In this document: positions 52,648 through 63,637 of the stretch, piece after piece
Numbering within the stretch: the first letter of the stretch is position 1
Layout: the number at the start of each line of letters is the position of its first letter
DNA from: Mycolicibacterium aubagnense
GTDB taxonomy: Bacteria > Actinomycetota > Actinomycetes > Mycobacteriales > Mycobacteriaceae
Assembly (NCBI RefSeq): GCF_010730955.1
Contig: NZ_AP022577.1
Coordinates: 868,001 to 932,000 of the forward strand
Length of the DNA stretch: 64,000 nt
Direction of reading: 5' to 3'
Translations under genes and position numbers: made by a program
Notes under the pieces: model-generated
What the model saw: the letters and a program-made list of their open reading frames with translations, nothing else
What the model was told of the DNA's origin: nothing
Database searches by the model: none

Positions 52648-55600
52648 GCGAGCACCGCATGGAGGACCCGGTTCAGCCGTCGCGGGTCGCGCGGAACATC
52701 CGCCGATTCGCCGTGCCCATCGCCGTCTTCTGGGTCGCCGTCGCCGCCCTGACCAACGTCCTGGTGCCCACCTTGGAGATCGTCGGCGCCAGACACACGG
52801 TGGCCCAAAGCTCGCCGGACTCACCGTCGCTGAAGGCGATGAAGCACATCGGCAAGGTGTTCGGCGAGTTCGACTCCGACAGCAACGCGATGATCGTGCT
52901 GGAAGGCGATCAACCCCTGGGCGCCGACGCCCACGCGTTCTACGCCACCCTGGTCAAGAAGCTGGCTGCCGACCCCCATGTCGAGCACGTGCAGGACTTC
53001 TGGGGTGATCCGCTGACCGCGGCCGGTTCCCAAAGCAAGGACGGCAAGGCTGCGCTGGTGCAGCTGTACCTGGTGGGCAACCAGGGTGAGTCGACATCCA
53101 ACGAATCGGTCGACGCCATCCGCAAGATCGTCGCCGACACACCGCCACCGCCGGGGGTCAAGGCCTGCGTCACCGGTGCGGCACCCCTGACCACCGACAC
53201 CTTCGAGATCGGCAGCTCGGAGAACATCCTGATCACCGGGGTCACCTTCGCGGTCATCGGGGTGATGCTGCTGGTCGTCTACCGCTCGCTGGTCACCATG
53301 ATCCTGATGCTGATGACGGTCATGGTCGAACTGTCCGCGGCCCGCGGCGTCGTCGCCGCCCTCGCCAACTCCGGGATCATCAGCCTGTCCACCTACACCA
53401 CGAACCTGCTGACCCTGCTGGCGATCGCCGCGGGCGCGGACTACGTGATCTTCGTCGTCGGGCGCTATCAGGAAGCCCGCTCCGCCGGTGAGGATCGAGA
53501 AACCGCGTACTACACCATGTTCCGCGGCGTCATCCACGTCATCGTCGGCTCGGGACTGACCATCGCCGGGGCGGTGGCGTGCCTGAGCTTCACCCGGCTG
53601 CCCTACTTCCAGAGCCTTGGCGTGCCGGCCGCCCTCGGCGTGCTGGTTGCGTTGGCGGCCGCGCTCACGCTGGGCCCCGCGATGCTGGTGATGGCCAGCC
53701 ACTTTGGGCTGCTCGAGCCCAAACACGCGACGCGCACCCGCGGCTGGCGCCGCATCGGAACGGTCATCGTGCGGTGGCCCGTTCCCGTTCTCGTCGCGTC
53801 GATCGCGATGGCTCTGATCGGCCTCCTCGCGCTGCCTGGGTACAAGACCGATTTCGATGCCCGACCGTATGTGCCCGCCACGTCGCCTGCGGCCGTCGGG
53901 TACACGGCTGCCGAACGCCACTTCTCCGAGGCGCGACTCAACCCCGAGCTGCTGATGATCGAATCCGATCACGACATGCGCAACCCCGCAGACATGATAG
54001 TTCTCGAGCGGGTGGCCAAGGCTGTCCTGCACACCCCCGGCATCGCCTTGGTCCAGTCGATCACCCGGCCCCTGGGCACGCCAATCACCCACAGCTCCAT
54101 CCCATTTCAAATCAGCGCGAGCAGCGCCAGCACCATCATGAACCTCAGTTACCAGCAGGCCAGGGCCCAGGACATCCTCAAACAAATCGACCAGACCTCC
54201 AAATCGATCGACATCCTGCAACGACAACTGGTACTGCAGCACCAGAGCGCCGCCGCGACCGACGACCAGACGAAGGCATTCCACGACGCCGTCGATACCA
54301 TCAACCAGGTCCGCGACAACTTGGCCAACTTCGACGACTTCTTCCGGCCACTGCGCAACTATTTCTACTGGGAGCCACACTGTTTCGACATCCCTTCGTG
54401 TGCAGCGTTGCGATCGGTGTTCGACTCCGTCGACGGTGTCAGCGAACTCGCCGACAAGTTCGCGACAATCACCGCCAGCCTGGACAAACTCAACGCCTTG
54501 CAACCGCAGCTCGAGGCCCTTATCCCACCGCAGCTCGCCGTTCAGCAGGCCAATCGCGACCTTCTCCGCTCGAACTACGCCACCACCGCAGGCATCGACG
54601 CGCAGACGGCGGAGGCGCTCAAGACCGCGACCGCGCTGGGCAAGGCCTTCGACGACGCCAAGAACGACGACTCCTTCTACCTGCCGCCCGAAGCATTCGA
54701 CAACCCCGACTTCCAGCGCGGCCTGAAACTGTTCATGTCCCCGGACGGCCACGCCGCCCGCATGACCATCACCCACGAGGGCAAACCCGCAGCGCCGGAG
54801 GGAATCTCGCACATCGATCCGCTCAGGAACGCGGCGTTTGATGCACTCAAGGCAACCCCATTGGCGGACGCCAAGATCTACATCGCCGGAACAGCAGCGA
54901 CCTACAAGGACATTCAGGGGGGCGCCATCTACGATCTGATGATCGCCGCGCTGGCCGGAATGAGCCTCATTCTGCTGATCATGGTTTTCATCACCCGAAG
55001 CTTGATCGCCGCGCTAGTGATCGTGGGGACCGTCGCGCTATCCCTAGGTGCGTCGATGGGGCTGTCAATCCTGGTGTGGCAGTACATCTTCGGCATCCAG
55101 CTGTATTGGGTTATCGTGCCGCTTGCCATCATGCTGCTGTTGGCGGTGGGGGCCGACTACAACCTGCTGCTGATCTCCCGATTCAAGGAGGAGCTGCACG
55201 CGGGACTCAAGACCGGAAACATCCGCGCGATGGCAGGTACCGGCGGCGTCGTCACCGCGGCGGGCTTGGTGTTCGCCGCCACCATGTCCTCCTTCATCGT
55301 CAGCGATCTCGTCATGCTCGGTCAACTCGGCACCACGATCGGCCTCGGCCTGCTCTTCGACACGCTGATCGTGCGGTCGTTCATGACACCGTCCATCGCG
55401 ACTCTTCTGGGTCGCTGGTTCTGGTGGCCACTGAACGTGCGGACCCGACCGGCCAGCCAGATGCTGCAGCCCTACGGCTCCCGCATCTCCGTTCGCCATC
55501 TGCCCCGCAGGTACCGACAGGCGCAATCGGGACTGATCCTGTCAGGCGCCGCCCCCGGCCATGCGCACTGCGGCCGCTTACCGACGGGCCGGGGCGCGTC

Positions 55601-55851
55601 GGGGCCTGAGCTCGTCGATGCGGTCGAGGACGTCATCGAGTGCCGTTTCCAGAGGGGCGGGGTCGCGGCGAACCTGCGCGAGCAGCATCCCGCCTTCGAC
55701 CGCAGCCAACAGCACGGTCGCCAGGCGGTCGGGGTTCGCCTTGCGGCGCAACCGGAGCTCGCGAATTCGATTGGCGGACGGCGTGCCGCGGACACAGAAA
55801 AGGCGGCTTCCGATCTCTCGGAAACCGCCTCTGACCTGCTACTTCATCTGT

Positions 55852-55859
<8 letters not shown>
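52644..55859 (+). CDS. mmpL: MmpL-family RND transporter with run-on C-terminus
   Basis: 1,071 residues, about 100 more than usual. Twelve membrane helices and two large outer domains are evident; RND/MmpL marks include FGEFDSDSNAMIVLEGDQPL, AAGADYVIFVVGRYQEARSA and, in the second half, LLAVGADYNLLLISRFKEEL with the conserved Asp-Tyr pairs for proton relay. The family normally ends soon after FWWPLNVRTRPASQMLQPYG (near residue ~945). Here the frame continues through DNA that is the antisense of a truncated tetR copy, through the tRNA terminator, and stops inside tRNA-Pro. The normal stop was probably lost by a rearrangement near 55,500-55,577. GTG 52644 is the start. Confidence 0.92.
55578..55757 (-). 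pseudogene. Truncated tetR 3' fragment
   Basis: On the minus strand this codes for KANPDRLATVLLAAVEGGML to RRAPARR and a stop (55578-55580), the C-terminal end of a TetR protein. 45 of the last 54 residues equal those of the TetR at 47485-48123. The DNA-binding and most of the ligand domain are missing; the sequence leaves homology near 55757 before the tRNA terminator. The fragment lies antisense within the extended mmpL frame. Confidence 0.85.
55797..55830 (-). terminator. Rho-independent terminator of tRNA-Pro
   Basis: On the minus strand AGGCGGTTTCCGA, loop, TCGGAAGCCGCCT then TTT(T). A 13-base stem with one mismatch and a short U-run, about 22 bases after the tRNA 3' end. Typical for a tRNA gene. 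Its rightward reading falls inside the extended mmpL frame. Confidence 0.85.
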
Positions 55860-55924
<65 letters not shown>

Positions 55925-55976
55925 CGGCGCTACCGGACGAACCGGCAACGGTTGGAAAGCCTACCTCAGACCTCCC

Positions 55977-55999
55977 GCCGGACCCTAAACGGGTCCGGC
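55977..55999. terminator. Stem-loop between der and tRNA-Pro
   Basis: GCCGGACCC, loop TAAAC, GGGTCCGGC: a perfect 9-bp GC-rich stem. It lies 14 bases after the der stop on the minus strand, the end of a long operon, without a U-tract. Confidence 0.7.
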
Positions 56000-56012
56000 A
56001 GCGAGTCGGCCA

Positions 56013-57419
56013 TCAGCGCTTGGTTCCGCGCTTCTCCCGCACCCGCACGTTGATCTTGATCGGGCTGCCCTCGAAGCCGAACTCTTCACGCAGGCGGCGC
56101 TCCAGGAACCGGCGGTAACCGGCCTCCAGGAAGCCCGTGGTGAACAGCACGAATGTCGGCGGCCGCGAGGCCGCCTGGGTGGCGAACAGGATGCGCGGCT
56201 GCTTGCCGCCACGCACCGGCGGCGGCGTCGCGGCGACGATCTCCTTGAGGAAGGTGTTGAGCCGTCCGGTCGGGATACGGGCGTCCCAGGACGCCAGCGA
56301 GGTCTCCAGCGCCGGCACCAGCTTCTGCACGGCCCGACCGGTTTTCGCGGAGATGTTGACGCGCGGCGCCCACTGGACCTGCACCAGCTCGCGCTCGATC
56401 TCCTTGTCCAGCAGGTACCGCCGGTCTTCATCGACCAGGTCCCACTTGTTGAACGCGATGACGAGCGCGCGCCCGGCCTCGATCACCATCGACAGCACCC
56501 GCAGATCCTGCTCGGTCAGCGGCTGGGAGGCGTCGATGAGCATGACGGCGACCTCGGCGGCGTCGATCGCGCCGTGCGTGCGCACGGAGGCGTAGAACTC
56601 GTGACCGCTGGCCTGGCCGACCTTGCGGCGCAGACCGGCCGTGTCGACGAAACGCCAAGTCTTGCCGTCCAATTCGATCAGCGAGTCGACCGGGTCCACC
56701 GTGGTGCCGGCGACGTCGTGTACGACGGACCGCTCGTCACCGGACAGCTTGTTCAGCAGCGAGCTCTTGCCGACGTTGGGCTTGCCGACGAGCGCCACGC
56801 GGCGCGGACCGCCTGTCCCGCCGCCCATTTCGGACACCGTCGGCAGCACCTCGAGCACCGCATCCAACAAGTCGGCGACGCCCCGGCCGTGCATCGCGCT
56901 GATCGAATACGGCTGTCCGAGACCCAGCGACCACAGCGCCGCGGCCTCGGATTCCACCTTCTCGTTGTCAACCTTGTTGGCCGCCAAGAACACCGGCTTG
57001 CCGGAGCGCTGCAGCCGCTTGGCCGCGGCCTCATCGGCCGAGGTCGCCCCTACCACCGCGTCGACCACCAGGATGATGGCGTCGGCAGTGCGCATGGCGA
57101 CCGTGGCCTGCTCGGCGACCAGCATCTGCAGACCCTTGGCGTCGGGTTCCCACCCGCCGGTGTCCTGCACCATGAACCGGCGCCCGACCCACTGCGCGTC
57201 GTACGACACGCGGTCCCGGGTTACGCCGGGGATGTCCTGGACCACCGCTTCGCGCCGGCCCAGAATACGATTCACCAGAGTCGATTTGCCGACATTGGGT
57301 CGCCCGACCACGGCCACCACCGGGGGCGGGCCGGCGTACTCCTCGAGATCGGTTTCGAAGCCCTCCGGGCCGACCTCCCAGTCGCCTTCGTCGAACCACA
57401 CACCGTCGTCGTCACTCAT
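56013..57419 (-). CDS. der: Ribosome-associated GTPase Der (EngA)
   Basis: 468 residues with two tandem G domains and a C-terminal KH-like domain. First P-loop [14 protein letters not shown] (38-51), then [14 protein letters not shown] and NKVD; second P-loop [32 protein letters not shown] and NKWDLV. Der is needed for 50S subunit assembly. An acidic N-terminal extension (~30 residues, [13 protein letters not shown]) is typical in mycobacteria. ATG 57419 overlaps the cmk stop by 4 bases. Homologue of Rv1713. Confidence 0.97.
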   Translation of the reverse strand: MSDDDGVWFDEGDWEVGPEGFETDLEEYAGPPPVVAVVGRPNVGKSTLVNRILGRREAVVQDIPGVTRDRVSYDAQWVGRRFMVQDTGGWEPDAKGLQMLVAEQATVAMRTADAIILVVDAVVGATSADEAAAKRLQRSGKPVFLAANKVDNEKVESEAAALWSLGLGQPYSISAMHGRGVADLLDAVLEVLPTVSEMGGGTGGPRRVALVGKPNVGKSSLLNKLSGDERSVVHDVAGTTVDPVDSLIELDGKTWRFVDTAGLRRKVGQASGHEFYASVRTHGAIDAAEVAVMLIDASQPLTEQDLRVLSMVIEAGRALVIAFNKWDLVDEDRRYLLDKEIERELVQVQWAPRVNISAKTGRAVQKLVPALETSLASWDARIPTGRLNTFLKEIVAATPPPVRGGKQPRILFATQAASRPPTFVLFTTGFLEAGYRRFLERRLREEFGFEGSPIKINVRVREKRGTKR

Positions 57420-58099
57420 TGACGCACACCTACCTTCTGCTGCACGAGATCCAGCAGATGTGCCACCACATCAGCCTGGGTCATATCGCTGGAATCGACC
57501 ACGACCGCATCATCGGCGGCCTGCAGCGGCGATACCGCGCGCGTGGAGTCCAGATGGTCCCGGCGCTGCACATCGGCCAGCACCGCTTCGTAGTTGTCGC
57601 CCAGGCCATTTGCGATGTTCTGCGCATTGCGCCGGCGGGCGCGCTCCTCGGCCGAGGCGGTCAGGAAGATCTTCAGGTCGGCGTCGGGCTTCACCACGGT
57701 GCCGATGTCGCGGCCCTCGACCACAACCGAACCGGCCGCCGCGATCAGCTCACGCTGCCGCTGCACCAGCAGCCTCCGCACAGCCGGGATGGCAGACACG
57801 GCCGACACCGCGAGAGTCACCGCGTCGCCGCGGATTTCGTTCGAAACGTCCTCGCCCGCAAGGTACGACGTGTCGTGGTCCGGGTCGAAGCTGACGGAGA
57901 AGTCGGTCTTCTCACACACCGAGACGACGGCATCGGCGTCGGCCGGGTCGATGCCCGCCCGCAGCACCGCCAGGGTCACGAGGCGGTACATCGCGCCGGT
58001 GTTGATGTGGTTGGCACCCAATGCGTGCGCCAAACCCGTTGACACCGAGGACTTTCCGGTACCCGCAGGCCCGTCGATGGCGATGACGACGGCGTTCAC
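57416..58099 (-). CDS. cmk: Cytidylate kinase
   Basis: 227 residues. P-loop [20 protein letters not shown] near the N-terminus, [14 protein letters not shown], the NMP-binding insertion, [20 protein letters not shown] and [12 protein letters not shown]. Phosphorylates CMP/dCMP with ATP. Overlaps rluB and der by 4 bases on each side in the operon (Rv1712 position). Confidence 0.96.
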   Translation of the reverse strand: MNAVVIAIDGPAGTGKSSVSTGLAHALGANHINTGAMYRLVTLAVLRAGIDPADADAVVSVCEKTDFSVSFDPDHDTSYLAGEDVSNEIRGDAVTLAVSAVSAIPAVRRLLVQRQRELIAAAGSVVVEGRDIGTVVKPDADLKIFLTASAEERARRRNAQNIANGLGDNYEAVLADVQRRDHLDSTRAVSPLQAADDAVVVDSSDMTQADVVAHLLDLVQQKVGVRQ

Positions 58100-58851
58100 A
58101 GGCCCACCGCCTGGTACAGCTCGCCGACTTCCTTGCGCGTCAGCGCCCGCAGGCTGTTGACCCGCTGGTCCCCCAGCGCCACCGTGCCGATGTGGGTGCG
58201 CACCAGTTCCTTCACCGGGAATCCGACCTCTGCCATGAGCCGTCGCACGATGCGATTGCGGCCCTCGTGCAGCACGATCTTCACCAGCGACTTGCCCGCG
58301 GCCATGTCGACCACCGCGAATTCATCGACATGGACAGGACCGTCGTCCAGTTCCACGCCTTCACGCATCGTCTTGCTCAACCCGCGGGGCACAGTCCCCG
58401 CCACGGTCGCCAGGTAGGTTTTCGACACCTCGTACGACGGGTGCATCAGCCGGTGCGCCAGCTCGCCGTCGTTGGTCAGCAGGATCAGCCCCTCGGTCTC
58501 GGCGTCGAGGCGGCCGACGTGGAAGAGCTTCTTGTTGCCGCGTACCCGATGCTCGACCAGGTCGCCGATACACGGACGGCCCTGATCATCAGACATGGTG
58601 GAGTGCATGCCTTTTGGCTTGTTGAGCGCCAGATACACCAGGTCCTCGTCGACGAGCACCCGGCTGCCGTCCACCCGGATCGTCTGCCGGTCGGGGTGAA
58701 CCCGGGTGCCGAGTTCGACAACGATCTCGCCGTCGACCTCCACCCGGCCGTCCAGGATCATCCGCTCGGCGACGCGGCGGGAGGCAATTCCCGCCTGCGA
58801 CAACACCTTCTGCAGTCGCACGCCTTCTGCCGCGTTTTCACTGGCCATCAT
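58096..58851 (-). CDS. rluB: 23S rRNA pseudouridine synthase RluB
   Basis: 251 residues. An N-terminal S4-like domain ([20 protein letters not shown]), then [20 protein letters not shown] and the catalytic Asp in [20 protein letters not shown], the RsuA/RluB pattern, and [18 protein letters not shown]. It modifies the large-subunit rRNA near position 2605 in E. coli numbering. Overlaps scpB by 4 bases. Homologue of Rv1711. Confidence 0.95.
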   Translation of the reverse strand: MMASENAAEGVRLQKVLSQAGIASRRVAERMILDGRVEVDGEIVVELGTRVHPDRQTIRVDGSRVLVDEDLVYLALNKPKGMHSTMSDDQGRPCIGDLVEHRVRGNKKLFHVGRLDAETEGLILLTNDGELAHRLMHPSYEVSKTYLATVAGTVPRGLSKTMREGVELDDGPVHVDEFAVVDMAAGKSLVKIVLHEGRNRIVRRLMAEVGFPVKELVRTHIGTVALGDQRVNSLRALTRKEVGELYQAVGL

Positions 58852-59633
58852 GTCAAGTCCCGATCTACGTCGAATTTGGCCGGCTGCGCAGCCGGCGCAG
58901 GAGTTCCGCCAAGTTTGGCGAAACGCGGCTCCTCAGAGAGCGTTTCAGTGATGTCGTCGATGACGTCGACATCCGGCAACAGCGGCGCGAGTTCCGGCAG
59001 CTCGGCCAGCGAGGTCAACCCCAACCGCTCCAGGAATAATTCCGTCGTGGCGAAAGTTGTTGCGCCACTATCGGCATCGGTGCCGGCTTCGATGATCAGA
59101 CCGCGGGCCGCCAGGGTTCGCATCACCGCGTCGACGTTCACGCCGCGCACGGCGCTCACGCGCGCCCGCGTTACCGGCTGTCGATAAGCGACCACCGCAA
59201 GGGTCTCCAGCGCCGCGCGGGTCAGCTTGGACCGCGCACCGTCGAGAATCAGCCGCTCGACGTACGGGGCGTACCGGGCCCGGGTGTACATCCGCCAGCC
59301 GCCACCGGCCTCGCGCAGGTCGATACCACTGCCGCGCTCGGCCAGCTCGGCGGCCATCCGGCGCAGCTTGTCCTCGACCCGCTCGATCGACTCATCGAGC
59401 GCGGTGGCCAGCGAGTCGACCGGGGCCGGAGTGTCGACCACCAGAAGCAAGGCCTCCAGCGCCGAGCCCAGCTCGTCATCGGTGATCTCGGTGTCGATCT
59501 CGTCGGCCTCACCAGAAGCGATGTCAGCTTCGTCACCTTCGGCGACGGCGGCTTCCTCGGTCACACCGGCGTCAGGATCAACGTCCTCGCCCACGCTGCT
59601 GTCCGCGGTTATCACCGCGTCGTTGTCTGTCAT
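58848..59633 (-). CDS. scpB: Segregation and condensation protein B
   Basis: About 261 residues. The conserved part begins at ELGSALEALLLVVDTPAPVD and continues with VVAYRQPVTRARVSAVRGVN and LIIEAGTDADSGATTFATTE, the two winged-helix modules of ScpB. The first ~60 residues are acidic (Asp/Glu/Ala) and probably disordered. ATG 59633 overlaps the scpA stop by 4 bases; the frame is open to 59690. Partner of ScpA in the SMC complex. Confidence 0.94.
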   Translation of the reverse strand: MTDNDAVITADSSVGEDVDPDAGVTEEAAVAEGDEADIASGEADEIDTEITDDELGSALEALLLVVDTPAPVDSLATALDESIERVEDKLRRMAAELAERGSGIDLREAGGGWRMYTRARYAPYVERLILDGARSKLTRAALETLAVVAYRQPVTRARVSAVRGVNVDAVMRTLAARGLIIEAGTDADSGATTFATTELFLERLGLTSLAELPELAPLLPDVDVIDDITETLSEEPRFAKLGGTPAPAAQPAKFDVDRDLT

Positions 59634-60490
59634 GAGTCTTCTTCCACCGCCGCTGCCAGATGCTCGTTCCTCGGCCGCTCCCCGGTCCACGAAACTTGCA
59701 GCACTCCAAGCGGTTCAATCTGCTCGAAGTTTACCGCCTTGGCACGGTAGAGCTCTAATAGCGCCAGGAACCGCCCGACGATCTCCATCCCGCCGTCGCA
59801 GTCCGCGACCAGCTCGGTGAACGACGCCCACTCCCCGACGCCTCGATTCTCCAGCAGCCCCATCAGTTTCATCGCTTGCTCGGGCACCGACACCGCCTGC
59901 ACATGCAGGTGATCGACCCGCAGCGACGGCACCGGACGCGGCGTGAATGCGCTCGCCGCGATCTGGGCGAAGCGGTCGGCGTCGACGCCCAGCATCACCT
60001 CGGGCAGCAGTTCGGTGAACCGGTCTTCCAGGGTGACGGCGCGCGGGTAGCTGCGCATCGCCGCGGCTTCGAGCTCGGCGAACATCAACGCGACGTGCTT
60101 GAACGCCCGGTACTGCAGCAGCCGCGCAAAGAGCAGGTCGCGGACTTCGAGCAGTGCCAGGTCGTCCTCGTCGTGGACCTCGGCGGCGGGCAGCAGGCGC
60201 GCGGCCTTCAGATCGAGCAGGGTGGCCGCGACGACCAGGAACGCCGTCGTCTCGTCCAGCTCCAGCTGGCTGCCGATCTCCTTGGTGTACGCGATGAATT
60301 CGTCGGTGACCCGGTGCAACGCGACTTCGGTGACGTCCAGCCGGTGCGCGAAGATCAGCTGCAGCAGCAGGTCGAACGGGCCCTCGAAGTTGGTGAGCCG
60401 GACCTGGAAGCCGGCCTTCTTCTCACCCGGTTCCTCGGGCGCCGCAGGGCCGGCCACGTCAGCACCACCCAAGTCGGCTTCGGCAATCAC
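59630..60490 (-). CDS. scpA: Segregation and condensation protein A
   Basis: About 286 residues. The kleisin start FQVRLTNFEGPFDLLLQLIF is diagnostic, with TTAFLVVAATLLDLKAARLL next; the C-terminal winged helix includes ENRGVGEWASFTELVADCDG and VGRFLALLELYRAKAVNFEQ. GTG 60490 overlaps the parA stop (GTGA) and leaves a ~25-residue leader. Kleisin subunit linking SMC heads. Confidence 0.94.
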   Translation of the reverse strand: MIAEADLGGADVAGPAAPEEPGEKKAGFQVRLTNFEGPFDLLLQLIFAHRLDVTEVALHRVTDEFIAYTKEIGSQLELDETTAFLVVAATLLDLKAARLLPAAEVHDEDDLALLEVRDLLFARLLQYRAFKHVALMFAELEAAAMRSYPRAVTLEDRFTELLPEVMLGVDADRFAQIAASAFTPRPVPSLRVDHLHVQAVSVPEQAMKLMGLLENRGVGEWASFTELVADCDGGMEIVGRFLALLELYRAKAVNFEQIEPLGVLQVSWTGERPRNEHLAAAVEEDS

Positions 60491-61425
60491 GCGCCGAACC
60501 GGTCGATGACCTCGCACGCCAACGCCCGGTACGCCTGGGCACCACCGGATTTCGGGGCCCACGTGGTGATCGGTTCACCGGCGACGCTGGTCTCCGGGAA
60601 GCGCACGGTGCGACTGATGACGGTGTCGAACACCAGATCGCCGAAGCGTTCCACGACCCGGGCCATGACCTCACGCGCGTTGACGGTGCGGTTGTCGTAG
60701 CGGGTGATGAGGATGCCGCTGATGTCGAGTTTGGGGTTCAGCCGGTCGCGGACCTTGTCGACGGTGTCGGTGAGCAGCGCGAGGCCACGCAGCGAGAAGA
60801 ACTCGCACTCGGTCGGGATGATCACGCCGTCGGCACAGGCCAGACCGTTGACCGTGAGGAGCCCGAGGGACGGCTGGCAGTCGATGAGCACGTAGTCGTA
60901 GCGGTCCAGCACCGGATACAGCGCGCGGGCCAGCGTCTGCTCGCGGCCGACCTCGTTGACCAGCTGAATCTCCGCGGCTGACAGGTCGATGTTGCTGGGC
61001 ACCAGGTCCAGTCCCTTGACCCGGGTGTTGATCAGCACGTCGTCGATCGACACCCGCGGTTCGATGAGCAGGTTGTGCACGGTGTGCTCGAGCTCGTAGT
61101 GCGGCACGCCGAGACCTGCGGACAGCGCGCCCTGCGGATCGAGGTCGACCAGCAGCACCCGGCGGCCGTATTCGGCCAGGCTGGCGCCCAGATTGATGGT
61201 CGACGTGGTCTTGCCGACGCCACCCTTCTGGTTGCACATCGCGATGACCTTGGCCGGGCCGTGCACGCTCTTGGGTTTGGGCTCGGGGATGTGTCGCGCG
61301 GGACGTCCGGTCAGGCCGATCGCGGGTTCGGGATCTGCGGGCCCGGACGAGCCATCGACATCGAGCGGCAACGAAGCCGGCTCCACCGGGCTCAGACCTC
61401 CCAAGCCTGTGGGGACATCGGTCAT
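60487..61425 (-). CDS. parA: ParA/Soj-family ATPase
   Basis: 312 residues. The deviant Walker A is IAMCNQKGGVGKTTSTINLG (61-80), then VLLVDLDPQGALSAGLG, YVLIDCQPSLGLLTVNGL (Walker B) and IIPTECEFFSLRGLALL. This is the scpAB-linked ParA homologue (Rv1708), not the oriC ParA next to ParB. About 55 variable residues precede the Walker A. First gene of the minus-strand operon parA-scpA-scpB-rluB-cmk-der. Confidence 0.93.
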   Translation of the reverse strand: MTDVPTGLGGLSPVEPASLPLDVDGSSGPADPEPAIGLTGRPARHIPEPKPKSVHGPAKVIAMCNQKGGVGKTTSTINLGASLAEYGRRVLLVDLDPQGALSAGLGVPHYELEHTVHNLLIEPRVSIDDVLINTRVKGLDLVPSNIDLSAAEIQLVNEVGREQTLARALYPVLDRYDYVLIDCQPSLGLLTVNGLACADGVIIPTECEFFSLRGLALLTDTVDKVRDRLNPKLDISGILITRYDNRTVNAREVMARVVERFGDLVFDTVISRTVRFPETSVAGEPITTWAPKSGGAQAYRALACEVIDRFGA

Positions 61426-61527
61426 GCGTCGCCGATCAGCGGTGTGACTCCCATAGCGAACATCCGGGCAAGTTTAACGGTGCCACGCCGCTGCCGATGG
61501 CAGACCCGCTGTCCTAATGTGACTGGT

Positions 61528-62262
61528 ATGAGCTGGAAGCAGCGGTGGTCGTTCGTCCGGATGGCGCTGGGGATGCGCAAATTCGTCCACACGGGACAGT
61601 GGGGTGACGGCCGCGAGGCCGCCGCCGCGGCGTATGTGGAAGCAAATGCCCGTCGCGGTGACGTCGATGATGTCCTCACGACCATCGATACGTTTGCGCG
61701 GGAACAGTCGATGCTGGTCAACGTCGGCGACGAAAAAGGCCTGCTCCTCGAATCCGCGGTCATCCGGGCCCACCCCGAACGAATCCTCGAACTGGGCACC
61801 TACTGCGGCTACAGCGCGCTCTTGATGGCCCGCACCGCCCCGGACGCGCACATCTTCACCGTCGAGTTGTCGGCGGACAACGCGGAGGTCGCCCGCCGCA
61901 TCTGGACCCACGCCGGGGTCGCCGACCGGATCACCTGCGTGGTCGGCACCATCGGCGACGGCGGCATCACGCTCGACCGGCTTGCGGCGCATGGGTTCGC
62001 CCCGGGCAATCTCGATTTCGTGTTCATCGACCACGACAAGGCCGCCTACCTCAACGATCTGACGTCGATCATGGAGCGCGGTTGGCTGCGCCACGGCGCC
62101 GTGGTCGTCGCCGACAACGTCAAGGTGCCCGGCGCGCCGGCCTACCGCGCGTACATGCGGGAGCAGGAGGGCAAGCACTGGCACACGCTGGAGCACCCCA
62201 CCCACGTCGAGTACCAGAAGACGCTGCCCGACCTGGTGCTCGAGTCCGACTACTTGGGCTGA
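61528..62262 (+). CDS. O-methyltransferase (class I, COMT-like)
   Basis: About 244 residues. LLLESAVIRAHPERILELGT then YCGYSALLMARTAP is motif I of the CCoAOMT-like family; HIFTVELSADNAEVARRIW is the acidic strand 2; FVFIDHDKAAYLNDL carries the metal-binding Asp residues, and AVVVADNVKVPGAPAY follows with the D-N ligand pair. Catechol-type substrate expected. ATG 61528; the open frame is longer but antisense to parA. Homologue of Rv1703c. Confidence 0.92.
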   Translation: MSWKQRWSFVRMALGMRKFVHTGQWGDGREAAAAAYVEANARRGDVDDVLTTIDTFAREQSMLVNVGDEKGLLLESAVIRAHPERILELGTYCGYSALLMARTAPDAHIFTVELSADNAEVARRIWTHAGVADRITCVVGTIGDGGITLDRLAAHGFAPGNLDFVFIDHDKAAYLNDLTSIMERGWLRHGAVVVADNVKVPGAPAYRAYMREQEGKHWHTLEHPTHVEYQKTLPDLVLESDYLG

Positions 62263-62630
62263 CGGTCGTCCACCGGCTTGGCCGGGCGCTGCCACGGCCA
62301 CGAACCGGTCATCTCGACCTGCAGCGAGAAGCTCAGGAAGGTTCGGATCGCGACGATGCCGGCGAGCACCGCGACGCTCTGCGCGGTCGGCGTGACGGCC
62401 ACGGTCCGGATGATGTCGGCCGCGACCAGAAATTCGAGCCCAAGCAGGATCGAACGGCCGAGCTGCCTGCGGAACGCGTCGTAGACGCCGCCCGCCGATT
62501 CGCCCTCAGTGCCGCGCACCCTGACCATCGTCGCGGCCAAGGCGATCACCGCACCGCCGACGATCACGGCGACACCGACGGCATCGATCACCTTGCCGGT
62601 CGTCTCGACGACGTCGTAGAAGGCCATCAC
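62250..62630 (-). CDS. DUF1622 membrane protein
   Basis: 126 residues with three hydrophobic segments (VIDAVGVAVIVGGAVIALAA; GRSILLGLEFLVAADIIRTV; SVAVLAGIVAIRTFLSFSLQ). The pattern LG-x-x-LLGLEFLVAADIIRTV and IRTFLSFSLQVE is diagnostic of DUF1622, integral membrane proteins of unknown role. Its end overlaps the methyltransferase end by 13 bases, convergent. Confidence 0.9.
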   Translation of the reverse strand: MMAFYDVVETTGKVIDAVGVAVIVGGAVIALAATMVRVRGTEGESAGGVYDAFRRQLGRSILLGLEFLVAADIIRTVAVTPTAQSVAVLAGIVAIRTFLSFSLQVEMTGSWPWQRPAKPVDDRQPK

Positions 62631-62659
62631 CGGATGCTAGCTCCGGCGAACCCTCATCC

Positions 62660-63637
62660 TTATCTGGCGCGCGGGTGCGCGCCGGCCCACACTTCACGCA
62701 GGGCGCTGACGGTCACCAGGGTGTAGATCTGCGTCGTGGTGACCGATGCGTGGCCGAGTAGTTCCTGCACGACGCGCACGTCGGCGCCGCCTTCGAGCAG
62801 GTGCGTGGCGAACGAGTGCCGCAGGGTGTGCGGCGAGACTGCCGCCGTGATGCCGGCCCGTTCGGCGGAGTCCTGCAACACCTGCCAGGCGCTCTGCCGG
62901 GACAACCGGCCGCCGCGCGCGTTCAGGAAGATCGCGGGCGTGCCTTTGCCGCGGCGCGCCAGGTCGGGACGGCCCCGGACCAGGTAGGCGTCCAGTGCCG
63001 TGACGGCGGGCCGGCCGATCGGCACCAGCCGCTGCTTGCCGCCCTTGCCGTGCAGCATCACCGACCGGGACTCGGTGTCGACGTCGTCGCGATCGAGGCC
63101 CACGGCCTCGGAGATGCGCGCGCCGGTCGAATACAGCAGTTCCAGCAGGGCGCGGTTGCGCAGCGTCAGCGGATTGTCGGCGTCGCTGTCGCCGCCGGCG
63201 CCGTCGAGCAGGGCCAGCACGTCGTCGTAGCTGAGGCTCTTGGGCAGCCGACGGCCCGGTGTCGGCGGCTTCACGCTGCGCGCGACATCGGTGGCGGTAA
63301 GGCCTTCGGCGGCGGCGAACTTGTGCAGCCCGCGTACCGCGATGACGGCCCGTGCGGCCGATACCGACGACAAGGCGACGACGCCGTTTTCCGGGTCACC
63401 TTGTCGCAACGCGACCAGGAACTCGCTGACGTCGGTCTCGGTGACCGCGCCCAGATCATCGATGCCGCGGCTGGCCAGATGCGCGGTGTACCGCTTGATG
63501 TCACGCCGATAGGAGCTCAGCGTGTTCGCCGCGACGCCCCGCTCGATGCTGAGGTGGTTCAGGTAGCCCTGAACCTGCTCCTCGAGCCGAGAACGGACTC
63601 CCATTGAGGCCGCAGCCGCCGAAGCCGCCACCGTCAT
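62660..63637 (-). CDS. xerD: Tyrosine recombinase XerD
   Basis: About 325 residues. N-terminal SAM-like domain ([20 protein letters not shown]), then the catalytic residues: Arg in [16 protein letters not shown], Lys in [12 protein letters not shown], His-x2-Arg in [13 protein letters not shown], His in [12 protein letters not shown] and the nucleophile Tyr in IYTLV. Resolves chromosome dimers at dif with XerC. ATG 63637 overlaps the NUDIX stop by one base; the frame is open to 63685. Rv1701 position. Confidence 0.95.
   Translation of the reverse strand: MTVAASAAAASMGVRSRLEEQVQGYLNHLSIERGVAANTLSSYRRDIKRYTAHLASRGIDDLGAVTETDVSEFLVALRQGDPENGVVALSSVSAARAVIAVRGLHKFAAAEGLTATDVARSVKPPTPGRRLPKSLSYDDVLALLDGAGGDSDADNPLTLRNRALLELLYSTGARISEAVGLDRDDVDTESRSVMLHGKGGKQRLVPIGRPAVTALDAYLVRGRPDLARRGKGTPAIFLNARGGRLSRQSAWQVLQDSAERAGITAAVSPHTLRHSFATHLLEGGADVRVVQELLGHASVTTTQIYTLVTVSALREVWAGAHPRAR

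Noticed and set aside
52821..54812. 663-codon minus-strand frame inside mmpL
   Set aside because: Antisense shadow of a well-defined MmpL protein; composition rich in Gln/His/Arg typical of such shadows.
1..55851. The whole accessory part as one integrated island at tRNA-Pro
   Set aside because: No integrase next to the tRNA and no repeated tRNA 3' end found in the window; only the tetR/mmpL scar supports it.
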